From Aquimarina brevivitae (GTDB lineage: Bacteria > Bacteroidota > Bacteroidia > Flavobacteriales > Flavobacteriaceae), in NCBI RefSeq assembly GCF_004216895.1, contig NZ_SGXE01000002.1, positions 930,001 through 994,000 on the forward strand: a stretch of DNA of 64,000 bases, read 5' to 3'. Under the pieces are notes generated by a model. That model was not told the origin of the DNA, ran no database searches, and saw only the letters and a list, made by a program, of their open reading frames with translations. The translations under genes were made by a program, and so were the position numbers. Shown piece by piece: positions 43,411 through 52,936 of this stretch (position 1 is the stretch's first letter; each line of letters opens with the position of its first letter).

Positions 43411-44370
43411 TTAGAGAATCTGTCCTAAACTAAATAGGATTGCAAGCAAAAATGTGGATAAAGCCACTTTCTTTAATTCAGGATCTAAAAGCGCAGCGTT
43501 TTTGGTAGTATATACTTTTTTAAGATGAAAAGCTAAGGGAATATAGGCTAGCAAAAATAGCAAATCACTAATACGCTGATAAGTAAGCCCTAAGAACAAA
43601 AGCATGGAACTCATAGCAATAAGAATAATAGAGAGGTGATAAATTTTAGCTTTGGCTAAACCCAATTTAACAACTAAGGTATTTTTAGCCGCTTTTTTAT
43701 CACTATGATAGTCCCTCATATTATTAAGGTTTAGGACGGCTGTACTAAGCAATCCTATACTCACTGCCGGAAGAAATACCAACGCACTAAGCTGTTTTGT
43801 ATACAAAAAGAAACAGCCTACTACACTGACCAAACCAAAAAATATAAATACAAATACATCACCTAATCCCCGATATCCGTAGGCTGAATTACCAACGGTA
43901 TACTTAATCGCAGCAATAATAGAGGCTATACCTAGCACAAAGAACAATAAGGAATAACCAAAGTTATCCTTTCCAAAAGCCGTATAGATCAATACTATTG
44001 CCACCACTAAAGTTAGTACAGCCGTTATAATAATACCTCGTTTCATTGCGCGATCCGTAAGGGCACCGCTTTGGATTGCGCGCATTGGTCCTACCCTATC
44101 TTCATTATCAGTTCCTTTAACTCCATCACCATAATCATTGGCAAAGTTGGACAGAATTTGCAACCCTAAAGTCGTAAGAATAGCCAGCCAAAACAGGGTG
44201 GTTTTGTAAAAAGGTACTCTGGCGGATAAGTTAAAAACCAAATCTTCTAACTTCAAATAAGGATATACCACGGGATTGTTATATAAAGAGGAACCAACTA
44301 TGATTCCTGAAACAGAAAGCGGAAGCGTTCGTAAACGTGCCGCAGCAATCCAAGCTTTAAATTTAGACAT
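43411..44370 (-). CDS. menA: 1,4-Dihydroxy-2-naphthoate polyprenyltransferase MenA (319 aa)
   Basis: This is a UbiA-family membrane enzyme with about nine helices. The two Asp-rich motifs that bind prenyl diphosphate and magnesium are NFANDYGDGVKGTDNEDRVG and LNNMRDYHSDKKAAKNT. N-terminal AWIAAARLRTLPLSVSGIIV is typical for MenA. It joins DHNA to the polyprenyl chain to make demethylmenaquinone in the inner membrane. It heads the minus-strand cluster menA-MBL-menC-CPBP-menE. The preceding 175 bases are AT-rich and hold the promoter. Confidence 0.92.
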   Translation of the reverse strand: MSKFKAWIAAARLRTLPLSVSGIIVGSSLYNNPVVYPYLKLEDLVFNLSARVPFYKTTLFWLAILTTLGLQILSNFANDYGDGVKGTDNEDRVGPMRAIQSGALTDRAMKRGIIITAVLTLVVAIVLIYTAFGKDNFGYSLLFFVLGIASIIAAIKYTVGNSAYGYRGLGDVFVFIFFGLVSVVGCFFLYTKQLSALVFLPAVSIGLLSTAVLNLNNMRDYHSDKKAAKNTLVVKLGLAKAKIYHLSIILIAMSSMLLFLGLTYQRISDLLFLLAYIPLAFHLKKVYTTKNAALLDPELKKVALSTFLLAILFSLGQIL

Positions 44371-44545
44371 GATTTAGTTATTTTGACCAAAGGAAATTTT
44401 TTTCGGACAAAAAAAAAAGAAATCCTTCACAACTTTCTGTTTTTTTTACGTGATATTTGAAAGTAGTAAGTTTGATACTTTAGTTGCTTACTAAATAGAA
44501 TTGGGGTTTACATAAACCTCCTTTTCACAAACCATTTTTCGTATT

Positions 44546-46249
44546 ATGAAAACTCAAATACAATTTTTTCTTGGTATTTTGATTATTACCTGCACCCTAG
44601 CTTGTCAACAAGCTTCGGATAAAACAGAAAAATCAACCGTTGATAAAAACGAAATTCCGGAGCGTTCATCAACAACCATCAAAAAACCTTTCGTTTGGGA
44701 AGGCGCTACTATTTACTTTTTGCTTACCGATCGGTTTAAAAATGCTAATCCTGATAATGATATCGTTTTGGACCGTACCGCAGAAACCGGTAAACTAAGA
44801 GGTTTTATGGGTGGTGATCTGCAAGGGATTACAGAAAAAATCAAAGAAGGATATTTTAAACAACTTGGCGTTAATGTCATATGGTTTACACCGGTAGTTG
44901 AGCAAATACACGGAAGCACAGATGAAGGAACCGGCAATACCTATGCCTATCATGGATATTGGACCAAAGACTGGACCGCTATTGATCCTAATTTTGGCAC
45001 CTATGAGGAGCTACAGGAATTGGTGAAAATTGCACATCAAAATGATATCAGAATTTTATTGGATGTAGTAATGAACCACACAGGACCAGTAACCGAAAAA
45101 GATCCAGTTTGGCCTGAGGAATGGGTGCGAACTACACCTACCTGTACATATCAAAATCAAGAAACCGCAGTGTCGTGTACATTAGTAGACAATCTCCCTG
45201 ATGTTAAAACAGGGGTTGATCAAGAAGTAGAACTACCCCAATACCTAGTGGATAAATGGAAAGCTGAAGGTCGCTTAGCCCATGAGATGAAAGAATTAGA
45301 AGAATTTTTTACCAAAACCGGATTGAAAAAAACACCTAGAAATTACATCATCAAATGGTTAACCGATTATGTACGTGAGCTAGGTATTGATGGATATCGG
45401 GTAGATACAGTAAAACACGTAGAAGAAGATGCATGGAAAGCGTTGGCTGCTCAAGCCAAGTTGGCCTTTAACGAATGGAAATCAAATCACCCCAATGAAA
45501 TTCTGGATGACGCCGAGTTTTATATGTTAGGCGAGCTTTACGGCTATACTATAGATGGTAAACGATATTATGATTTTGGAGATCAAAAAGTAGACTTTTT
45601 TGCACACGGTTTTGATAATTTAATCAATTTTCAATTTAAAGATGATGCTGCTACACTTAGCTATGAGGAGCTATTTAAAAAATACAGCACTCTTTTGCGT
45701 ACTGATCTAAATGAAAAGAGTGTTCTCAATTATATTAGTTCACATGATGACGCAGCGCCTTTTGATAAATCGCGTAAAAAACCTTTTGAGTCTGCAACAA
45801 AGTTATTACTTACACCAGGTGTTTCTCAAATTTATTATGGAGATGAAATAGCCAGACCATTAGACATAAAAGATACCCAGGGAGACGCTAGTTTACGGTC
45901 TATGATGGAATGGAATACGATCATCAATAAAGACAACGATACTATTTTGACACATTGGCAAAAGCTTGGATCTTTTAGAGCACAGCATCCAGCTATAGGT
46001 GCAGGTAAACATAAGATGATCTCTGATGATCCATACGTATTTTCAAGAGTGTATAGTAATGGAGTTTTGGATGATAAAGTTATAATCGGTCTGCAATTAC
46101 CTATAGGTAACAAGACCATACCAGTGGATTCAAATTTTAATGAAGGTGAGATCTTAAGGGATGCATATTCAAATACAGATGTAGTTGTTAAAGATGGAAA
46201 AGTAGTCTTAAACACAGCTTTTAGCATTGTGCTATTAGAAAAGAGTTAG
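44546..46249 (+). CDS. GH13 alpha-amylase-family lipoprotein (567 aa)
   Basis: A lipobox (LIITCTLACQQ) anchors the protein. GH13 conserved regions follow: LLDVVMNHTG (region I), LGIDGYRVDTVKHVEED with the nucleophile Asp (region II), YMLGELYGYT with the acid Glu (region III) and NYISSHDDAAP with the transition-state Asp (region IV). It should cleave alpha-glucans or maltooligosaccharides at the cell envelope. No SusC/SusD pair or other polysaccharide-locus gene lies near, so it is a single-gene unit. It starts at ATG 44546 and is followed by a strong hairpin. Confidence 0.9.
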   Translation: MKTQIQFFLGILIITCTLACQQASDKTEKSTVDKNEIPERSSTTIKKPFVWEGATIYFLLTDRFKNANPDNDIVLDRTAETGKLRGFMGGDLQGITEKIKEGYFKQLGVNVIWFTPVVEQIHGSTDEGTGNTYAYHGYWTKDWTAIDPNFGTYEELQELVKIAHQNDIRILLDVVMNHTGPVTEKDPVWPEEWVRTTPTCTYQNQETAVSCTLVDNLPDVKTGVDQEVELPQYLVDKWKAEGRLAHEMKELEEFFTKTGLKKTPRNYIIKWLTDYVRELGIDGYRVDTVKHVEEDAWKALAAQAKLAFNEWKSNHPNEILDDAEFYMLGELYGYTIDGKRYYDFGDQKVDFFAHGFDNLINFQFKDDAATLSYEELFKKYSTLLRTDLNEKSVLNYISSHDDAAPFDKSRKKPFESATKLLLTPGVSQIYYGDEIARPLDIKDTQGDASLRSMMEWNTIINKDNDTILTHWQKLGSFRAQHPAIGAGKHKMISDDPYVFSRVYSNGVLDDKVIIGLQLPIGNKTIPVDSNFNEGEILRDAYSNTDVVVKDGKVVLNTAFSIVLLEKS

Positions 46250-46305
46250 CCTGAAATTTTTAGCTTTAGTATACTAAGTATATAAAAAGAATACCCTAAA
46301 AAGTA

Positions 46306-46333
46306 ACTTACCTCCTAGGATTAGGAGGTAAGT
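46306..46333. terminator. Strong 12-bp hairpin after the amylase gene
   Basis: ACTTACCTCCTA (46306-46317) pairs perfectly with TAGGAGGTAAGT (46322-46333) across a 4-base loop, 57 bases past the amylase stop. No T-run follows on the plus strand (GTTGGGGAAAAC), so it is a likely but not classical terminator. The rest of the 382-base gap up to 46631 is AT-rich and shows no gene. Confidence 0.6.
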
Positions 46334-46631
46334 GTTGGGGAAAACAAAAAAAGTAAGGGAAAAATTGTAATTGGAATACATTTCAAATATACAGAGGTTT
46401 GTGCATATTTTCTTACGGTTTTACCTCAAACTTTAGCAGGATTACAAATAAAACGTTAAAAATTAATCACAAATACTTTATTATCAGTAATTTATGTTTT
46501 AAGATCTGCTGTAAGTAAAGAGAAAAAATTGCTATTTTTTTTTCTTTGTAATAAAAAACTTTAAAACATTTTAGAATACTTAACCAAAAACTTAAATTTG
46601 CGGTTCTACTAACAAAACAAATGATTATCCA

Positions 46632-46997
46632 TTGGAAAATAAAAAGGCTAATAAGTTAATTGATAAAATAATTAAGGATATTGAAAGCACTGGTATTAAC
46701 ACCGATGCTTTGATAGACAGTTTAAAGGAATTAAGAGCTTTTGCATTGGAACAAAAAGTTCCACTAGTAGTAAAAGTGTTACGTCTTACCTATGAGCATA
46801 TAGAGGAAAATGAAAGCTTTATGATTCCAATTCCTGATGATGAACCAATTGAAGAAGAAGATGAAGAAACTACAGCCAACACAAGCGTAGATCCAAAGGA
46901 AAGTTTAACTTACTTATTAGCATTAATGAAGGATCTGGATAATAAAATGAATATTGCAGATCTCAAAGAGTATAGAGATGCATTAAATGATTTTTAA
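46632..46997 (+). CDS. Flavobacterial conserved acidic protein, TTG start (121 aa)
   Basis: This soluble protein has LIDKIIKDIESTGINTDALI at the N-terminus, LVVKVLRLTYEHIEENESF in the middle, then an acidic PIPDDEPIEEEDEE linker and a C-terminal helical segment. I recognise it as a conserved Flavobacteriaceae hypothetical. The frame is closed by a stop at 46593-46595, and no ATG or GTG lies between that stop and TTG 46632. TTG is therefore the only usual start, and the next Met is too deep in the protein. Function is unknown. Confidence 0.7.
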   Translation: MENKKANKLIDKIIKDIESTGINTDALIDSLKELRAFALEQKVPLVVKVLRLTYEHIEENESFMIPIPDDEPIEEEDEETTANTSVDPKESLTYLLALMKDLDNKMNIADLKEYRDALNDF

Positions 46998-47160
46998 TTG
47001 CGATATTCTTAAAATATTTCTAAAATAAGCTTAGTAAATGATGCTAAGCTTTTTTTATGCATATTATTTTGCATTTCCCTCAAAAAATGTATGTTATAAC
47101 TGTAAATATTTACACATAATAAATTACTTTTACGTCCTTTTTTACAAGAAACAGTTATTA

Positions 47161-47772
47161 ATGAAGTCAAGAACAGTAAAGAAAAACAAATTACAATTAT
47201 TACATCAGTATTATTCTTATACAGGATTCTACAAATTTTTAGGAACTAGTCTTAAAAAAGCCTTACCTCCTATCCTAATTTTTCTAGGTGTACTATTGCT
47301 AATTAATTATTTTGTTATCAATATCAATGAGGTTTTGGTATATGTGACAGAAAACTATGCAGATTGGGTAGTTTTTGGAGTGTTCTTTGCCTCGGAGTCA
47401 TTGTTAGGATTAATTCCGCCAGAACTTTTTATTGCATGGTCTGATAAGGCTACGCAACCACTATTATATCTATCTGTATTAGCTACCTTATCGTATACGG
47501 GTGGTATTATATCTTATTTTATCGGTAAAGCCATTACCAAGATTTCATCTGTACACGAGTATCTTGAAGTAAAAATGGCTAAACACATTAAGAATACACG
47601 CAAATGGGGTGGTTTTTTAATCATAGTTGGAGCGCTACTACCCATTCCGTTTTCTATTACCAGTATAGCAGCAGGAATGATAAAATATCCGTTTGTAAGC
47701 TATTTATTATTTGGCTTGCTTCGATTTTTACGATTTTATCTCTATGCTATAGCTATTTTTAGCCTATTTTAA
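47161..47772 (+). CDS. VTT/DedA-like membrane protein (203 aa)
   Basis: Four or five membrane helices are present: LPPILIFLGVLLLINYFVIN, WVVFGVFFASESLLGLIPPE, LYLSVLATLSYTGGIISYFI and WGGFLIIVGALLPIPFSITS. The pattern with ESLLGLIPPELF and GALLPIPFSITSIAAGM resembles the VTT/SNARE-associated (DedA) family, which handles membrane lipids or ions. An in-frame ATG at 47038 would add 41 residues of unlikely composition, so ATG 47161 is used. It probably heads a short run with the mechanosensitive channel and DUF3817 genes. Confidence 0.75.
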   Translation: MKSRTVKKNKLQLLHQYYSYTGFYKFLGTSLKKALPPILIFLGVLLLINYFVININEVLVYVTENYADWVVFGVFFASESLLGLIPPELFIAWSDKATQPLLYLSVLATLSYTGGIISYFIGKAITKISSVHEYLEVKMAKHIKNTRKWGGFLIIVGALLPIPFSITSIAAGMIKYPFVSYLLFGLLRFLRFYLYAIAIFSLF

Positions 47773-47849
47773 AATCAGTTTTGTTTCTAAATTTAGCATG
47801 CCAACGTATATTTCGCTTGAAATAACATGGAATAAACGACAAATGAGTT

Positions 47850-49088
47850 ATGGATAAATTGATTCGTTTTTTTTACCACTTATTGGTCGAAAATAATTTT
47901 TCTGAAACTACGGCAGAATATCTCAACACAGCAATTGGTGTTGTTATTTTGCTATTAGTAGTATATATCATAGATATAATTACAAGAAAAGTCCTATTAG
48001 TCATTTTTCAAAACTATGCGGCAAAGTCCAAAAACACCTTTGATGATTATCTGGTAAAAAACAAGGTTTTTAATTACCTGGCACACATTTTACCACTATC
48101 CATTATCATTGGGTTGATACCTAAACTCTTTGTCCCTTTTCCAAAAACCGAAAAATATCTGGAGCTGCTCTTTGATATTTTTACAGTGATTTTGGTCATT
48201 TGGATTATTCGAAGTTTATTAAAGACGTTTAGAGATTTTTTGAAGTCTCTAAAATCATTTAAAGATAAACCCATCGATAGTTATGTACAGGTATTTATGA
48301 TCTTTGCCTGGTCTATTGGTGCTATTTTGATTTTTAGTTCTGCTACGGGTAAATCGGCCTGGACTTTTTTAACAGCGCTGGGAGCTATGTCTGCGGTACT
48401 ACTGCTCATTTTTAAAGATTCAATTCTTGGTTTTGTTGCCAGTATACAAGTGGCTGTTAATGATACGGTACGTATTGGCGATTGGATTACTATGGAGAAG
48501 TATGGAGCTGATGGAGACATAATTGAAATTAATCTATCCTCCGTAAAAGTTCAAAATTTTGATAAAACGATTACCACCATACCTACCTACCTCTTAACTT
48601 CTGAATCATTCAGAAACTGGAGAGGTATGTTAGACTCTGGTGGCCGCAGAATAAAAAGAGCAATTCGTATTAAAACCAGTTCAATTGCATTTTTAACACC
48701 CGAAAAAATAGAGGAGCTAAAAAAGATAGAAATCTTGACCGCTTTCTTAGAACAAAGACAACACGAAATAGATAGTCACAACACCCAAAATAAGATCAAC
48801 AAAGAGTTATTGATCAATGGAAGAAATTTGTCCAATATGGGAGTGTTCCGAAAGTATGTGGAGTTTTATTTATACAATCATCCCTATATCAATAAGGATA
48901 TGACTATCATGAGTAGACAACTTGCACCTTCAGCTCAGGGTACACCGTTAGAGATCTATGCCTTTTGTACAGATAAGAACTGGAAGAACTATGAACAAAT
49001 TATGGCTGATATTTTTGACCACCTATTAGCTTCAGCTCCTTATTTTGATCTGGAAATTTTTGAACTCAACCTTCCTTTAAAAAATTAA
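47850..49088 (+). CDS. MscS-family mechanosensitive channel, YbdG-like (412 aa)
   Basis: Five membrane helices precede the MscS core: LGAMSAVLLLIFKDSILGFV (pore helix TM3), SIQVAVNDTVRIGDWITMEK and SVKVQNFDKTITTIPTYLLT (beta domain), then a cytosolic C-terminal domain. The insert in NWRGMLDSGGRRIKRAIRIK and the overall length match the YbdG/MscM branch rather than small MscS. It should open on membrane tension and release osmolytes. It lies 77 bp after the VTT-type gene and 6 bp before the DUF3817 gene. Confidence 0.88.
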   Translation: MDKLIRFFYHLLVENNFSETTAEYLNTAIGVVILLLVVYIIDIITRKVLLVIFQNYAAKSKNTFDDYLVKNKVFNYLAHILPLSIIIGLIPKLFVPFPKTEKYLELLFDIFTVILVIWIIRSLLKTFRDFLKSLKSFKDKPIDSYVQVFMIFAWSIGAILIFSSATGKSAWTFLTALGAMSAVLLLIFKDSILGFVASIQVAVNDTVRIGDWITMEKYGADGDIIEINLSSVKVQNFDKTITTIPTYLLTSESFRNWRGMLDSGGRRIKRAIRIKTSSIAFLTPEKIEELKKIEILTAFLEQRQHEIDSHNTQNKINKELLINGRNLSNMGVFRKYVEFYLYNHPYINKDMTIMSRQLAPSAQGTPLEIYAFCTDKNWKNYEQIMADIFDHLLASAPYFDLEIFELNLPLKN

Positions 49089-49094
49089 ACTACT

Positions 49095-49373
49095 ATGATC
49101 AGCAGTTTCAGAATTATTAGCTATTTAGAGGGTATCTCTTACTTATTAATTTTATTCGTTACCATGCCATTAAAATATCTCTTTGAAGAACCACAGCCTA
49201 ATAAGGTAATTGGTATGGCGCACGGCATATTATTTCTTCTCTATATTGTATTTACTTTTTTGGTCAAAGCAGATAAAAAATGGAATGCCAAAGTAACTAC
49301 AATTGTACTGCTATGCTCCATTATACCTTTTGGCACCTTTTGGATGGACAAAAAATATTTAAAAAGAGATTAA
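49095..49373 (+). CDS. DUF3817 small membrane protein (92 aa)
   Basis: Three membrane helices with the family pattern FRIISYLEGISYLLILFVTM, KVIGMAHGILFLLYIVFTFL and TTIVLLCSIIPFGTFWMDKK match DUF3817. The conserved EG in the first helix and the HG in the second are both present. Function is unknown. It follows the mechanosensitive channel by 6 bp, so it is almost certainly cotranscribed. The stop converges with the HD phosphohydrolase gene. Confidence 0.85.
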   Translation: MISSFRIISYLEGISYLLILFVTMPLKYLFEEPQPNKVIGMAHGILFLLYIVFTFLVKADKKWNAKVTTIVLLCSIIPFGTFWMDKKYLKRD

Positions 49374-49400
49374 AAACTATTCCTTGCGTAGGGAACTATT

Positions 49401-51446
49401 TTATTCGGGGTATTCTATTCTTAGATGGTAGATATTAGTGAGCTTTCGCTTAAAAACTTTTTTGATCTGCTGAATCTCTTTAAAGGTAATATTAGCATTT
49501 AAAAATTGTTCGTCTTCCATTTGTTTGTTTATAATTTTTTCCACAAATTTTTCGATAAGACTACTGGTTGGATTTTTTAAACTTTTAGACGCTGCTTCTA
49601 TACTATCACTCATCATCAAAATAGCAGTTTCTTTAGAAAAAGGTTTTGGACCAGGATATTGAAAATCCTCCACCTCTACATTTTCATTAGCTTCCTTTTC
49701 TTTGGTGTAAAAGTAATACACCGTGCTGGTACCGTGATGTGTTCGTATAAAATCAATCACCCGATCTGGCAAGTTATTCTTCTTGGCAATTTCAATTCCG
49801 CGAATAACGTGATTGATGATAATTTTGGCACTTTCTTTAGGTGACAATACATCATGTGGATTACCCGAGGTAGATTGATTCTCCGTAAAATAAGTCGGAT
49901 TAGTCATTTTACCAATATCGTGGTAGAGCGCTCCTACCCGTACCAATAACGCATTAGCACCAATTTCATTTGCTGCAGCTTCCGCTATATTAGCCACATT
50001 GAGCGAATGATGAAAAGTACCTGGTGCTTTGTCCGATAACTCCTTTAACAATCCGGAGTTGGTGTCACTAAGCTCTAATAAGGATACATCAGAAACTAAA
50101 CCAAATATCTTTTCATACGCATAAATTAAAGGATGTACCATTAAGGTAGCAAATCCACTGATGACGAATAAACTAACGGTTTTAAAGTCGATATTGTCTA
50201 CGCTTCCTTCGTGTATGATGTGAAAAGCAATATAGGCAATGATATAAACCAGAGTAATCTGACCCACAGAAATAAATAAATTGGCGCGCCTAAAGGATTC
50301 CGAAATGGATAGAATCGTTACAATACCTGCAATGATTTGCAAAAAGGTATACTCGTAGCTATTTGGCACTACAAATCCTAAAATCATTACCGTAATGATG
50401 TGTGTAAAAAGTCCTAATCTTGCGTCAAAAAACGCCTTTAATATTAGAGGTAAAATACATAAGGGAACAATATAGATGTAATCAGAATTGTATTTTACCA
50501 CCAAGGTTGTAATCAACGTCATCAATAAAATATTGAATGCGATGAAAGTCACCTGAGTATTATTTTCATAAATATCTCTTCTGTATTTATGAAGAAAAAG
50601 CATTAGCATAATAAGGGCCAGGGCGATAAGCACACTATAGCCAAGAACTATCCAGTAAAAATTCTTATCACTCCATACCTGTGATTCATATTCAGATTTT
50701 AGTGAATTTAAAATTTGAAACTTTTCCCCTTCAACCATTTCACCCTTAGCAATTATCCTGCTATTTTTAGACACACCACCTCGTGTAGTGGATACCTTTT
50801 CTAATTCACTTTCTAAGGTACTTTGGGTGAGTTTTTCGTTAAGCTTTACGTTAGGTTTAACAATATCGTAGAACAGGGCTAAAAAATCACTCTTATAATT
50901 GACAAAATCGCTATTATCAACCCGATTATTTATTTGTTTCGTTAATTGCTTGGTTGTTAAAAGTTGCGCGTAATTAATAGCTTCGGCTGCAGTTCCTTTA
51001 TTTAAAAAAATCTGTCTGTTATCATTATAAGAATAGTCCGTGGTGAGTACTCCGTAGCGATAAAATTCATTTAAAAGCTTACGACCAAACTTCTTCGCCG
51101 CTTTTTTTGTTGACGATTTAGGAAACTTATTCAGGTAATTTTCAAAGGTTGCATCATAAGAATCTTTAGCCTTATTCGCAATAATAGTATCATACTCAAA
51201 ATAAGGAATGATATTTTCTTCGATCGCCTTTTTTTCTTCCTCTATTTCGGCCTTCGTTTTAAGAATCGCAAAATCAAAAGGAGCATACAAGTTTTCATAT
51301 TGCCAGGGCTTTCCTTTGGTAAATTCATATTTAAAAATTCCTCCTTTTGGAAATAAATAAACGATTAGGGCAATCATACTTATAAGTAGAAACACCTTAT
51401 AAATAGAAGATTGATTACGATATAACTTACTTAAAATTCTTTTCAC
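49401..51446 (-). CDS. 7TM-HD (HDIG) membrane phosphohydrolase, PgpH-like (681 aa)
   Basis: The N-terminal membrane helix is followed by a large extracytoplasmic 7TMR-HDED domain (residues about 45-265), seven membrane helices (about 270-450) and a C-terminal HD domain. HD motifs are GTFHHSLNVANIAEA, RVGALYHDIGKMTNP (His-Asp) and FIRTHHGTSTVYYFY. Such proteins in Firmicutes hydrolyse c-di-AMP; in Bacteroidota the same role is likely but not shown by the sequence. The gene stands alone on the minus strand. Confidence 0.9.
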   Translation of the reverse strand: MKRILSKLYRNQSSIYKVFLLISMIALIVYLFPKGGIFKYEFTKGKPWQYENLYAPFDFAILKTKAEIEEEKKAIEENIIPYFEYDTIIANKAKDSYDATFENYLNKFPKSSTKKAAKKFGRKLLNEFYRYGVLTTDYSYNDNRQIFLNKGTAAEAINYAQLLTTKQLTKQINNRVDNSDFVNYKSDFLALFYDIVKPNVKLNEKLTQSTLESELEKVSTTRGGVSKNSRIIAKGEMVEGEKFQILNSLKSEYESQVWSDKNFYWIVLGYSVLIALALIMLMLFLHKYRRDIYENNTQVTFIAFNILLMTLITTLVVKYNSDYIYIVPLCILPLILKAFFDARLGLFTHIITVMILGFVVPNSYEYTFLQIIAGIVTILSISESFRRANLFISVGQITLVYIIAYIAFHIIHEGSVDNIDFKTVSLFVISGFATLMVHPLIYAYEKIFGLVSDVSLLELSDTNSGLLKELSDKAPGTFHHSLNVANIAEAAANEIGANALLVRVGALYHDIGKMTNPTYFTENQSTSGNPHDVLSPKESAKIIINHVIRGIEIAKKNNLPDRVIDFIRTHHGTSTVYYFYTKEKEANENVEVEDFQYPGPKPFSKETAILMMSDSIEAASKSLKNPTSSLIEKFVEKIINKQMEDEQFLNANITFKEIQQIKKVFKRKLTNIYHLRIEYPE

Positions 51447-51673
51447 TTATTCTTTTATATGCGTTTTCAAATGTACTAAATCAAGATAACAAGTTACAGT
51501 TTCTTTTATAATCTTGATACAAGTGCCCAAAAAATTACGGTTTTAGCCTTAGTACAGCAACACAGATTCACCATTAGTACCTAACAAATTCCTAAAGTTT
51601 ACGACCTATTCTGGTTTACCTTAAAAATTCATTAAATTCGCGTCAAAACTATACAAAAATTAAATCATCTATA

Positions 51674-52852
51674 ATGAGCAAAGAAGTAGTAATTGTATCT
51701 GCAGCCAGAACCCCAATCGGAAGTTTTATGGGTAGTCTATCTACTATACCAGCAACACAATTGGGTACAGTGGCCATCAAAGGTGCCTTAGATAAAATTA
51801 ATCTCGATCCCGCTTTAGTACAAGAAGTTTTTATGGGTAACGTCGTTCAGGCTGGCGTTGGACAGGCTCCTGCAAGACAAGCCGCCTTAGGCGCTGGAAT
51901 CCCTGATACGGTTCCCTGTACTACCGTAAACAAAGTATGTGCTAGTGGTATGAAAGCCGTGATGCACGCCGCACAAACCATTGCCTTAGGCGATGCAGAT
52001 ATCGTCGTAGCAGGTGGTATGGAAAACATGAGTTTGATTCCACATTACGTGCGCTTACGTGCTGGGCACAAATTTGGTCCACAAACTCTTGAAGATGGTA
52101 TGCAACGTGATGGATTAGTAGATGCTTACGACCAAAATGCGATGGGTGTATGTGCTGATTTATGTGCACAAGAATATGAGTTTAGCAGAGAAGATCAGGA
52201 TGCTTTTGCTATTCAATCTTACAAGCGCTCGGCTGAAGCTTGGGAAAATGGAAAATTTGCCAATGAAGTGGTTCCGGTGCCGGTGCCACAACGAAAAGGT
52301 GATCCAATTATGTTTGCCGAAGATGAAGAATTTAAAAATGTAAAAATTGATAAAATACCAGCGTTACGTCCGGCCTTTACAAAAGACGGAACCGTAACTG
52401 CAGCCAATGCTTCTACCATAAATGATGGTGCTGGAGCTGTTGTGGTGATGTGCGCGGATAAAGCTAAAGAATTAGGATTGAAGCCATTGGTTAAAATTAA
52501 AAGCTACGCTGACGCGGCGCACGAACCTAAATGGTTTACTACTGCACCTGCAAAAGCCTTACCTAAGGCAATTGATAAAGCAGGTATCGCTATGGACGAT
52601 GTAGACTTCTTTGAATTTAACGAAGCGTTCTCAGTAGTAGGGTTAGCCAATATGAAAATATTAGGGTTGTCTGATAAAAACACCAATGTTAATGGAGGTG
52701 CAGTATCATTAGGACACCCACTAGGTTGTTCTGGAGTACGTATCTTAATTACTTTAATGAGTGTACTAGAACAAAATAATGCTAAAATTGGAGCTGCCGC
52801 GATCTGTAATGGTGGTGGTGGAGCCTCTGCAATGGTTATTGAACGATTATAA
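51674..52852 (+). CDS. Thiolase, acetyl-CoA C-acyltransferase (392 aa)
   Basis: The catalytic Cys89 lies in TTVNKVCASGMKAV, the His in NGGAVSLGHPLGCSG and the second Cys in AAICNGGGGASAMVIERL. The length fits type I/II thiolases (about 390). It either makes acetoacetyl-CoA or cleaves 3-ketoacyl-CoA; the sequence does not decide and no fad operon is next to it. The loop NFxEAF appears as FEFNEAFSVV. It is cytosolic and stands alone, with an intrinsic terminator just after the stop. Confidence 0.9.
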   Translation: MSKEVVIVSAARTPIGSFMGSLSTIPATQLGTVAIKGALDKINLDPALVQEVFMGNVVQAGVGQAPARQAALGAGIPDTVPCTTVNKVCASGMKAVMHAAQTIALGDADIVVAGGMENMSLIPHYVRLRAGHKFGPQTLEDGMQRDGLVDAYDQNAMGVCADLCAQEYEFSREDQDAFAIQSYKRSAEAWENGKFANEVVPVPVPQRKGDPIMFAEDEEFKNVKIDKIPALRPAFTKDGTVTAANASTINDGAGAVVVMCADKAKELGLKPLVKIKSYADAAHEPKWFTTAPAKALPKAIDKAGIAMDDVDFFEFNEAFSVVGLANMKILGLSDKNTNVNGGAVSLGHPLGCSGVRILITLMSVLEQNNAKIGAAAICNGGGGASAMVIERL

Positions 52853-52871
52853 CCTACCGAAATTAGTTTTG

Positions 52872-52909
52872 ATAAAGCCAAAGAATAGTATCTTTGGCTT
52901 TATTTTTTT
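52872..52909 (+). terminator. Intrinsic terminator after thiolase
   Basis: ATAAAGCCAAAGA (52872-52884) pairs with TCTTTGGCTTTAT (52891-52903) across a 6-base loop and is followed by a run of T. The stem begins 20 bases past the thiolase stop. Confidence 0.88.
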
Positions 52910-52936
52910 GACACTTTAAAAAGTATTTAGCACAAC

